Position numbers and translations under genes: made by a program. DNA of 13,363 bases from Candidatus Neoanaerotignum tabaqchaliae. GTDB lineage: Bacteria > Bacillota > Clostridia > Lachnospirales > Anaerotignaceae. The notes beneath the pieces were generated by a model that did no database searches, was not told where the DNA came from, and saw only the letters and a program-made list of their open reading frames with translations. The stretch spans positions 1-13,363 of the forward strand of contig CAJFUS010000061.1 of NCBI GenBank assembly GCA_904420235.1, in the 5' to 3' direction. Shown in pieces: positions 7,351 through 13,363 of the stretch; position 1 is the stretch's first letter, and each line of letters begins with the position of its first letter.

Positions 7351-9084
7351 ATGGTTGACTATATGGAAAGTTACAAAAGCTGGCTTGAGGCGGATTATAT
7401 TGACTCTGAAACTAAGAGCGAGCTTATGGACATAAATGGGAACGACAGCGAGATAAAAGAAAGATTTTATAAGGAATTGGAGTTTGGAACAGGCGGACTT
7501 AGGGGAATTATGGGGGCCGGAACAAACAGGATGAACATATACACTGTTGGCAAGGCTACCCAGGGAATAGCCGATTACATTAAAAAGAATACATCTGACG
7601 GAAACATACGCGGTGTTGCCATAGCTTATGACTCAAGAAATATGTCCAGTGATTTTGCCAAAAGGTCGGCTCTTGTGCTTTGCGCCAATGGAATAAAAGC
7701 CTATGTTTTCGATTCCTTAAGACCAACGCCGGAGCTTTCATTTGCTGTAAGGCATTTGGGCTGCATTGCCGGAATAGTTATAACGGCCAGCCATAACCCG
7801 CCGGAGTATAACGGATATAAGGTATATTGGGAGGACGGCGCTCAGGTTACATCACCAAAGGATAAGGAAATAATAAACTCAGTTAACGCCGTTAATATAC
7901 CGGACGTAAAAATAATGGATTTTGACAAAGCTGTTGAGGCCGGACTTTATGTAACAATAGGCAAAGAAATTGACGATGAGTATATTAAAAACGTAAAGAG
8001 TCAGGCCCTTAACTCCGATATAGTTAAAAGTGTTGCCGATAGTATAAAAATAGTTTATACACCTCTTCACGGAACAGGAAATAAGCCTGTAAGAAGGGTT
8101 CTTAGCGAAATTGGTTTTAAAAATGTTTATGTTGTTCCGGAGCAGGAACTGCCTGACGGAAACTTTCCTACTGTAGGTTATCCAAACCCTGAAGACCCAA
8201 AAGCATTTACTCTTGCTGTTAAGCTTGCCAAAGAGGTTGGCGCTGATGTTATTATAGGTACCGACCCGGACGCCGACAGAGTAGGAGTGCTTGTTAAAAA
8301 TTCCAATGGAGATTATACAATACTTAACGGAAACATGACAGGCTCTCTTTTAACAAACTATGTGCTTTCTCAAAGGAAGGAAAAGGCCATTCTCCCATCA
8401 AACGGAGCCGTTATAAAAACAATAGTTACAACCGAGATGATACGCCCTATTGCCAAGGATTATGGTGTTAAGGTATTTGACGTTTTAACGGGATTTAAAT
8501 ATATAGGCGAAAAAATAAAAGAGTTTGAGAAAAGCGGAGAGTACTCGTTTATTTTCGGCTTTGAGGAAAGCTATGGCTGTCTTTCGGGAACATATGCCAG
8601 AGATAAAGATTCAGTTGTAGCCTCAATGCTTATTGCGGAGCTTACGGCATTTTATAAATCACAGGGCAAAACACTTTATGACGGTCTTGAGGAGCTTTAT
8701 AAAAAATATGGATTCTATCGTGAGGGTATAACATCCATAACCCTTAAGGGCATAGAGGGAACAGAACGTATAGGCTTTATAATGGATACCTTAAGGTCTG
8801 AGCCGCCAAAAGATTTTTGTGGAACGGGCGTTAAATGGATAAAGGATTATACAAAAGATAATTTTAAAAATGTAATTACCGGTGAGGAAGAGAAAAACTA
8901 TTTGCCTTTCTCAAACGTGCTTTATTATACACTTGAAAATGACGACTGGGTATGCGTAAGGCCTTCCGGAACAGAGCCTAAAATTAAAATATACTATGGC
9001 GTAAAAGAAACAACCGAAGAAAAGGCTAAAAACAGAATTGATGATATGGCCAATTATGTTAAGAAACTTATAGATGAGATATAA
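7351..9084 (+). CDS. pgcA: Alpha-phosphoglucomutase / phosphomannomutase (phosphohexomutase family)
   Basis: This cytoplasmic enzyme interconverts glucose 1-phosphate and glucose 6-phosphate, or the mannose equivalents, feeding glycogen, UDP-glucose and envelope sugars. All four family landmarks are intact. The phosphoserine loop TASHNPPEYNG has Ser147. The metal-binding loop DPDADR has Asp305, Asp307 and Asp309. The sugar-binding loop is GFEESYG at 403-409, and the phosphate-binding loop is RPSGTEPK at 537-544. The 577-residue length matches the Firmicute PgcA type (about 580) rather than the 450-residue GlmM/ManB type. The start at 7351 has GGGGAGG about ten bases upstream; a second ATG four codons in is less well placed. 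It follows the PEGA gene by 23 bases, probably in one transcript. Glucose is likely but mannose specificity is possible. Confidence 0.93.
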   Translation: MVDYMESYKSWLEADYIDSETKSELMDINGNDSEIKERFYKELEFGTGGLRGIMGAGTNRMNIYTVGKATQGIADYIKKNTSDGNIRGVAIAYDSRNMSSDFAKRSALVLCANGIKAYVFDSLRPTPELSFAVRHLGCIAGIVITASHNPPEYNGYKVYWEDGAQVTSPKDKEIINSVNAVNIPDVKIMDFDKAVEAGLYVTIGKEIDDEYIKNVKSQALNSDIVKSVADSIKIVYTPLHGTGNKPVRRVLSEIGFKNVYVVPEQELPDGNFPTVGYPNPEDPKAFTLAVKLAKEVGADVIIGTDPDADRVGVLVKNSNGDYTILNGNMTGSLLTNYVLSQRKEKAILPSNGAVIKTIVTTEMIRPIAKDYGVKVFDVLTGFKYIGEKIKEFEKSGEYSFIFGFEESYGCLSGTYARDKDSVVASMLIAELTAFYKSQGKTLYDGLEELYKKYGFYREGITSITLKGIEGTERIGFIMDTLRSEPPKDFCGTGVKWIKDYTKDNFKNVITGEEEKNYLPFSNVLYYTLENDDWVCVRPSGTEPKIKIYYGVKETTEEKAKNRIDDMANYVKKLIDEI

Positions 9085-9104
9085 ATTAAACGCGGGTGAT
9101 TATA

Positions 9105-9188
9105 ATGAGAATTGTTACTATAATACTTATTGTGCTTTTCATTGTTACAACAGCCATGATAGCTTTTCTGTCCAAGAGGCTTAAATAG
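9105..9188 (+). CDS. Possible 27-residue single-span membrane peptide
   Basis: An ATG at 9105 opens a 27-codon frame, MRIVTIILIVLFIVTTAMIA followed by FLSKRLK. A short positively charged N-end, about 20 hydrophobic residues and a basic C-end make a textbook single membrane helix. It begins 20 bases past pgcA, inside the same presumed transcript and before its terminator. The upstream GCGGGTGA is only a modest ribosome binding site. I recognise no family. It may be a real small protein or a chance frame in AT-rich DNA. Confidence 0.45.
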   Translation: MRIVTIILIVLFIVTTAMIAFLSKRLK

Positions 9189-9314
9189 GTTTCACAACAG
9201 CACATTTTACAGAAACAATGTTAAAATTTTGTTTATATATTCTTTTAACTGAATAATCATTATTTATATTTGTTAAATTAAAAACTATAATATTTGGGAA
9301 TTTGCACAAAAAAA

Positions 9315-9354
9315 CGCCTTTCGGACTTACGGATTTTCGAAAGGCGCTTTTTTT
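9315..9354 (+). terminator. Strong intrinsic terminator after pgcA and the small ORF
   Basis: A nine-bp perfect stem, CGCCTTTCG (9315-9323) with CGAAAGGCG (9338-9346), has a 14-base loop. A run of seven T follows, and an A-run precedes it, so it might also work on the opposite strand. It ends the unit that starts with the PEGA gene. Confidence 0.9.
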
Positions 9355-9702
9355 ATGTTTGAAAGTGGGTTTTGTATGATATATAATAACATAAACCTAA
9401 AATAAAGATATTAAAAGTTAAGGCGTGTAACATTAAGCTGTATTTAGCAGATATGTTTTTATAAGCCCGCAGATATAAGTTTATTTGGTCAGGTTAAAAC
9501 ACGCCGGCAATATTTTTACGGCCTTTAGTGATAAGGCTTAGGATTAGCCAAGGCGTTATTTTTAAATTTGGTTGTTAGTCTTAAATTTAAGGCTAAATTG
9601 GTTTGAAAATATTGGCCAACGACGGAAAAACAGCAATTTCGCACATTTTTGGCTATATTTTGGACATTAAAAAAAGTAACAAAATTTTAAAGTTTAAACA
9701 TT
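9355..9702. other. Gene-free region with several stem-forming segments
   Basis: No credible coding frame was found. Three candidate helices follow one another. GGCGTGT (9422-9428) pairs with ACACGCC (9499-9505) around about 70 bases. GCCTT (9521-9525) pairs with AAGGC (9533-9537). TTAGCC (9544-9549) pairs with GGCTAA (9591-9596), enclosing TTAAATTT (9562-9569) with AAATTTAA (9583-9590). They could belong to an unrecognised RNA, to a decayed gene, or be chance. No clear promoter or U-tract frames them. Confidence 0.3.
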
Positions 9703-9722
9703 GTGGTATGGCCACCAAACCG

Positions 9723-9742
9723 ATTGTTTATTAACAAACAAT
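9723..9742. promoter_or_regulatory. Near-perfect 20-base palindrome, candidate operator (distal)
   Basis: ATTGTTTATTAACAAACAAT reads the same on both strands except for one mismatched pair. It lies 30 bases upstream of the -35 box of the oxidoreductase promoter. Its TTGTT/AACAA ends resemble the Rex redox-repressor consensus TTGTTAA-N4-TTAACAA, with 11 of the 14 defined positions matching. The Rex assignment is inference. Confidence 0.5.
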
Positions 9743-9755
9743 AACTATTTTAAAA

Positions 9756-9778
9756 TAACAATGCCTAAGGCTTTGTTA
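9756..9778. promoter_or_regulatory. Near-perfect 23-base palindrome overlapping the -35 box, candidate operator (proximal)
   Basis: TAACAATGCC (9756-9765) and GGCTTTGTTA (9769-9778) are inverted arms with one mismatched pair, around a central TAA. The last six bases are the proposed -35 box itself, a classic position for repression. Its half-site order differs from the palindrome at 9723-9742, so the two may bind different proteins. Confidence 0.5.
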
Positions 9779-9801
9779 AAACGTAAATTTTATACTATGA
9801 T
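9773..9801 (+). promoter_or_regulatory. Promoter of the oxidoreductase/acyl-CoA dehydrogenase operon
   Basis: TTGTTA (9773-9778) and TATGAT (9796-9801) are 17 bases apart. Transcription would begin near 9808, giving a very short leader before the strong AAGGAGGT ribosome binding site at 9813-9820. Confidence 0.6.
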
Positions 9802-9826
9802 TAATTTTTTTTAAGGAGGTTTTTAA

Positions 9827-11251
9827 ATGGCACAATACAATAAGTTAACAGCTGATGTAGTGGAAAAACTTAAGGCCATAGCGCCTAACAGGGTTTTTGT
9901 TGGAGAGGACATAAACGAGGATTATATACACGACGAAATGCCTATATATGGCAAATTTTCGCCTGAGGCCGTTGTTGAGGCCGTTTCAACAGAGGAGATA
10001 GCCGAGGTTATGAAGGTTTGTAACGAAAACCTTATACCGGTTATACCAAGAGGAGCCGGAACCGGTCTTGCCGGCGGAGCCGTTGCCATTGAAGGCGGAG
10101 TTATACTTTGCACAACAAGAATGAACAAGATTATTTCTTATGACATGGAAAATCTTTCCGTAACTGTTCAGCCGGGAGTTCTTTTACAGAACCTTGCCGA
10201 CGATGCTGCCTCAAAAGGCCTTCTTTATCCGCCTGACCCCGGCGAGAAATTCGCTACACTTGGCGGAAACGTATCAACAAACGCCGGAGGAATGAGAGCT
10301 GTTAAGTATGGCTGTACAAGGGATTATGTAAGGGCTATGACTGTTGTTCTTCCAACAGGCGAAATAGTTAATTTTGGGAGCAACGTTAAGAAAACAAGCA
10401 CAGGTTACAGCCTTTTAAATCTTATGATTGGTTCTGAGGGAACACTTGGAATTATAACAGAGCTTACACTTAAGCTTGTTCCTGCTCCTAAAGAGGTTAT
10501 AAGCCTTATTGTTCCTTTTGAGGACCTTAACGCCTGCATAGGAGCCGTACCTAAAGTTCTTCTTTCAGGACTTAATCCTCAGGCTCTTGAGTTTATGGAA
10601 AAAGACATTGTTCGCATGAGTGAAAACTACCTTGATAAAAAAGAGGTATTCCCAAGGGTTATTGACGGAGTTGAGGCCGGAGCCTACCTTCTTATATCAT
10701 TTGATGGAGACTCAATGGACGAGCTTGAGGAAATTTCGGAAAAAGCTTCGGAAATTCTTTTTGAGGAAGGCGCCATTGATATACTTGTTGCCGATACTCC
10801 TGAGCTTAAAAAGAATGCCTGGGCTGCAAGAGGCTCATTCCTTGAGGCTATACAGGCCGACACAACAGAACTTGACGAGTGCGATGTTGTCGTTCCAATA
10901 AGCAACATAGCCTCATACCTTGAGTATGTTAACTCTCTTCAGGATAAATACGGCGTAAGAATAAGAAGCTTTGGCCATGCCGGCGACGGAAACCTTCACA
11001 TTTATGTGTGCCGCGATGAACTTGGACAGGAAGAATGGGAAGAGAAGTGCAAAGCAGCTATGGACGATATGTATGCCGAGGCTGACAGAATTGGCGGACT
11101 TGTTTCAGGCGAGCATGGAATTGGCCACGCGAAGCAGGAGTATCTTGAAAAGTGCGTAGGACCTGTTGAAATTGAGATTATGAAAAATATCAAAAAGGTA
11201 TTTGACCCTAACCTTATACTTAATCCGGGAAAGGTATGCTATAAGCTTTAA
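9827..11251 (+). CDS. FAD-linked 2-hydroxyacid oxidoreductase (GlcD/LctD-like, likely D-lactate or glycolate dehydrogenase)
   Basis: This is a soluble flavoprotein of the vanillyl-alcohol-oxidase/PCMH superfamily that oxidises a 2-hydroxyacid such as lactate or glycolate to the 2-oxoacid. The FAD-binding half has the pyrophosphate loop PRGAGTGLAGGA at residues 74-85 and a second FAD segment, TLGGNVSTNAGGMRAVKYG. The C-terminal half carries the metal and substrate ligands in GHAGDGNLH (His384, His391) and SGEHGIGH (Glu429, His430), then the closing FDPNLILNPGKV. The 474-residue length suits GlcD and LctD, the subunit of Clostridial electron-bifurcating lactate dehydrogenase. The start has a near-perfect AAGGAGGT site. 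Two acyl-CoA dehydrogenase genes follow, the first after 23 bases, which favours a role coupled to Etf and fatty-acyl reduction. D-2-hydroxyglutarate or other hydroxyacids remain possible substrates. Confidence 0.88.
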   Translation: MAQYNKLTADVVEKLKAIAPNRVFVGEDINEDYIHDEMPIYGKFSPEAVVEAVSTEEIAEVMKVCNENLIPVIPRGAGTGLAGGAVAIEGGVILCTTRMNKIISYDMENLSVTVQPGVLLQNLADDAASKGLLYPPDPGEKFATLGGNVSTNAGGMRAVKYGCTRDYVRAMTVVLPTGEIVNFGSNVKKTSTGYSLLNLMIGSEGTLGIITELTLKLVPAPKEVISLIVPFEDLNACIGAVPKVLLSGLNPQALEFMEKDIVRMSENYLDKKEVFPRVIDGVEAGAYLLISFDGDSMDELEEISEKASEILFEEGAIDILVADTPELKKNAWAARGSFLEAIQADTTELDECDVVVPISNIASYLEYVNSLQDKYGVRIRSFGHAGDGNLHIYVCRDELGQEEWEEKCKAAMDDMYAEADRIGGLVSGEHGIGHAKQEYLEKCVGPVEIEIMKNIKKVFDPNLILNPGKVCYKL

Positions 11252-11274
11252 TTCCGTTTTAAGGGGGAACAACA

Positions 11275-12411
11275 ATGTATATTCTTAATGATGAAGGAAA
11301 AGACCTGCTTGCTACTGTGAAAGAGTTTTGCGAGAAGGAAGTTAAAGAACAATGCAAAGAATTTGATGCCACTGGACAATGGCCAGAAGAAATAAATCGC
11401 AAGGCCATAGAAATGGGACTTAATGCCCTTGATATTCCTGAGGAATATGGCGGAATTGGCCTTGATAAGGTAACATATGCTGCTCTTTATGAGGAAATGT
11501 CGAAAGCCGACGCCGGACTTTTTACAACAATGTCAGCCACAGGACTTTCATTTAAACCCCTTATGCTTGCCGGTACTGAGGAACAAAAGCAAAGAGGCGC
11601 CGATATTATACTTAACGGCGGTTTGGGAGCTTTTTGCCTTACGGAGCCAATGGCCGGTTCTGATGCCTCAAACAACAAAACAACAGCTGTGAAATATGGC
11701 GACGAGTATGTGCTTAACGGCCGCAAATGCTTTATAACAAACGGCGGCGTAGCTGATTTTTATATAATAACTGCCATGACCGATAAGGAAAAAGGCGTAA
11801 AGGGTATGAGTACATTCTTTGTTGAAAAGGGTACCCCAGGTTTAAGTTCCGGAAACGAGGAGAACAAAATGGGAATCCGTACGTCAAACACAGCGGATGT
11901 TGTAATGGAAGATGTAAGGGTTCCGGCTTCAGCTATGATAGGAACTGAGGGAAAAGGCTTTAACATAGCCATGAGCACCCTTGACATAACAAGAGCCCTT
12001 ATGTGCATTGGAGCTGTTGGAATTATGCAAAGGGCCATAGACGAGGCCGTTGCATATTCAAAGCAGAGAGTTACGTTTGGCCAGCCAATAGGCAAAAATC
12101 AAGCCATACAGTTTATGATTGCCGACATGGAGATTAAAAAAGAAACTGCCCGTCAAATGGGGCTTCACGCCTTAAGGCTTCAGGAGCTTGGCTTGCCATA
12201 TGCTAAAGAATCGGCGATAGCAAAATGCTACGGCGGCGACATGGCCGTACAGGTTGCACTTGACGCCATACAGATACTTGGCGGCTATGGTTACAGCAGA
12301 GAGTATCCGGTAGAGAAGCTTTTAAGAGACGCTAAGATATTCCAGCTTTATGAGGGTACAAATCAGATTCAGCGTATTGTAATATCAAGAGCCGTAATGG
12401 GTAAATTTTAA
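11275..12411 (+). CDS. Acyl-CoA dehydrogenase, short-chain (butyryl-CoA dehydrogenase type), copy 1
   Basis: This FAD enzyme catalyses acyl-CoA/enoyl-CoA interconversion. In fermentative Clostridia the usual direction is reduction of crotonyl-CoA or acryloyl-CoA with electrons from Etf. The helical N-domain is followed by the FAD/substrate strand FCLTEPMAGSDAS (about 120-132) and CFITNGG. SKQRVTFGQPIGKNQ comes next, then the C-terminal ILGGYGYSREYPVEKLLRDA. The likely catalytic base is Glu360 in YEGTNQIQ, the position used by short-chain enzymes. The 378-residue length is normal. A GGGGG-containing site lies before ATG 11275, and the gene is 23 bases from the upstream oxidoreductase. A close paralogue begins 92 bases downstream. 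Substrate could be butyryl-, propionyl- or a branched acyl-CoA; this cannot be settled by eye. Confidence 0.93.
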   Translation: MYILNDEGKDLLATVKEFCEKEVKEQCKEFDATGQWPEEINRKAIEMGLNALDIPEEYGGIGLDKVTYAALYEEMSKADAGLFTTMSATGLSFKPLMLAGTEEQKQRGADIILNGGLGAFCLTEPMAGSDASNNKTTAVKYGDEYVLNGRKCFITNGGVADFYIITAMTDKEKGVKGMSTFFVEKGTPGLSSGNEENKMGIRTSNTADVVMEDVRVPASAMIGTEGKGFNIAMSTLDITRALMCIGAVGIMQRAIDEAVAYSKQRVTFGQPIGKNQAIQFMIADMEIKKETARQMGLHALRLQELGLPYAKESAIAKCYGGDMAVQVALDAIQILGGYGYSREYPVEKLLRDAKIFQLYEGTNQIQRIVISRAVMGKF

Positions 12412-12439
12412 AAATTTTTATTACTGGCAATAATAAGCG

Positions 12440-12467
12440 GGCGGTATGTGCAGCGTCACATGCCGCC
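12440..12467 (+). other. Stable hairpin between the two acyl-CoA dehydrogenase genes
   Basis: GGCGGTATGTG (12440-12450) pairs with CACATGCCGCC (12457-12467) over 11 bp with one G-U pair, around a six-base loop. Only three T follow directly, with a T-run about ten bases later. It may be a partial terminator or an mRNA-stabilising or processing element that sets different levels of the two paralogues. Confidence 0.5.
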
Positions 12468-12503
12468 TTTAAGGAAGATTTTTTAAATTTGAGGAGAGAA
12501 AAA

Positions 12504-13363
12504 ATGGGATATATTCTTGATGATGAAGCAAAAGACCTGCTTGAAACCGTAAGAGAATTTTGCGAAAAAGAAGTGAAGGAACAATGCAAGGAATATGATG
12601 TTTCGGGAGAATGGCCTGAGGAAATTTATAAAAAAGCCGGAGAAATGGGGCTTAACGGCATAGAGGTTCCAGAAGAACTTGGCGGTCTTGGACTTAACAG
12701 AATAACACATGCCGCCCTTTACGAGGAAATGGCAAAGGCTGACGCCGGATTTTTTACAACAATATCCGTTGCCAATCTTGCTTTAAAGCCTCTTATAATT
12801 GGAGGAAACACAGAGCTTGCCCAAAGAGCGGCCGATATACTTCTTAATGGCGGCTTTGGCGCATTCTGCCTTACAGAGCCAATGGCCGGTTCTGACGCCT
12901 CAAATAACAAAACAACAGCCGTAAAAGACGGCGATGAGTATGTGCTTAACGGCCGCAAATGCTTTATAACAAACGGTGGTGTGGCCGACTTTTATATAAT
13001 AACGGCTATGACAGACAAGTCAAAGGGCGTAAAAGGCATGAGCACATTTTATGTTGAAAAAGGCACTCCAGGTCTTAGCGCCGGAAACGAAGAAAATAAA
13101 ATGGGAATCCGTACATCAAACACAACAGATGTTGTAATGGAAGATTTAAGGATACCGGCCTCAAACCTTGTTGGGAAAGAGGGCGATGGCTTTAAAATAG
13201 CTATGAAAACCCTTGATATGGCAAGAGCCATAATGGGTGTTGGCTCCGTTGGAGTTGCTCAAAGGTGTATAGACGAAGCTGTTGCCTACTCAAAGCAGAG
13301 GGTTACATTTGGTCAGCCAATAGGCAAAAATCAGGCTATACAGTTTATGATTGCCGATATGGA
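12504..13363 (+). CDS. Acyl-CoA dehydrogenase, copy 2 (partial, runs off the window)
   Basis: The frame stays open from ATG 12504 to the window edge, giving 286 complete codons of an expected ~379. It aligns with copy 1 throughout, with one extra residue at the start (MGYILDDEAKDLL). The FAD/substrate strand FCLTEPMAGSDAS, CFITNGG and the SKQRVTFGQPIGKNQ segment are all present. The C-terminal part with the catalytic glutamate is not in the window. Identity to copy 1 is uneven: six differences in the 100 residues 114-213 (copy 1 numbering) but 16 in the 34 residues before them. The GAGGAGAG site eight bases before ATG supports the start. It probably shares the upstream operon transcript, with an intervening hairpin. 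Its different residues 80-113 suggest a different acyl preference, which is inference. Confidence 0.92.
   Translation, partial: MGYILDDEAKDLLETVREFCEKEVKEQCKEYDVSGEWPEEIYKKAGEMGLNGIEVPEELGGLGLNRITHAALYEEMAKADAGFFTTISVANLALKPLIIGGNTELAQRAADILLNGGFGAFCLTEPMAGSDASNNKTTAVKDGDEYVLNGRKCFITNGGVADFYIITAMTDKSKGVKGMSTFYVEKGTPGLSAGNEENKMGIRTSNTTDVVMEDLRIPASNLVGKEGDGFKIAMKTLDMARAIMGVGSVGVAQRCIDEAVAYSKQRVTFGQPIGKNQAIQFMIADM

Noticed and set aside
11487..12958. Two very similar 79-codon minus-strand frames (11487-11726 and 12719-12958)
   Set aside because: Their similarity simply mirrors the two paralogous acyl-CoA dehydrogenase genes on the plus strand; it is not evidence of a repeated antisense gene.
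11275..13363. Assembly artefact producing a false tandem copy of the acyl-CoA dehydrogenase
   Set aside because: The copies differ at many codons, have different ribosome binding sites and starts, and are separated by unique sequence, so they are genuine paralogues.

Overview
The window is AT-rich, low-GC Firmicute DNA. All ten credible genes longer than 100 codons lie on the + strand, and most have purine-rich ribosome binding sites. A CotS-type spore-coat gene preceded by a candidate sigma-E promoter points to an endospore-forming Clostridia-type anaerobe. The FAD-linked lactate/glycolate-type oxidase followed by two acyl-CoA dehydrogenases suggests fermentation of lactate or amino acids to short-chain acids. 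A butyrate or propionate producer of the Lachnospirales type is plausible, but that placement is inference.

Layout. (a) 1-1742: an alanine/glycine:cation symporter (AGCS) with its own leader and terminator. (b) 1743-3315: an AI-2E/YtvI-type membrane protein, followed by a highly structured 139-nt intergenic element that closes with a terminator-like stem and U-tract. (c) 3319-4586: a clear promoter and the tRNA nucleotidyltransferase gene cca. (d) 4626-5723: the candidate sigma-E promoter and a CotS-like protein whose kinase catalytic loop is degenerate. (e) 5773-9354: a membrane-anchored PEGA-domain protein, an alpha-phosphoglucomutase and a possible 27-residue membrane peptide, probably one transcription unit ending at a strong terminator. 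(f) 9355-9826: a long gene-free region with several stem-forming segments, two near-perfect palindromes and a promoter. (g) 9827-13363: an operon of a GlcD/LctD-like FAD oxidoreductase and two tandem paralogous acyl-CoA dehydrogenases, the second cut by the window edge.

How the genes work together. Region (g) looks like a redox module. The oxidoreductase would oxidise a 2-hydroxyacid such as lactate, and the acyl-CoA dehydrogenases would reduce an enoyl-CoA. In Clostridia both enzyme classes commonly exchange electrons with an electron-transfer flavoprotein (EtfAB), which would be expected just downstream but is not visible here. The other genes are housekeeping or sporulation genes in separate units.

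The points most worth a second look are the branched RNA-like element at 3177-3315, the mosaic divergence of the two acyl-CoA dehydrogenases, the paired palindromes at the oxidoreductase promoter, and the sigma-E promoter plus pseudokinase pairing. No mobile element, CRISPR array, rRNA or tRNA was seen.
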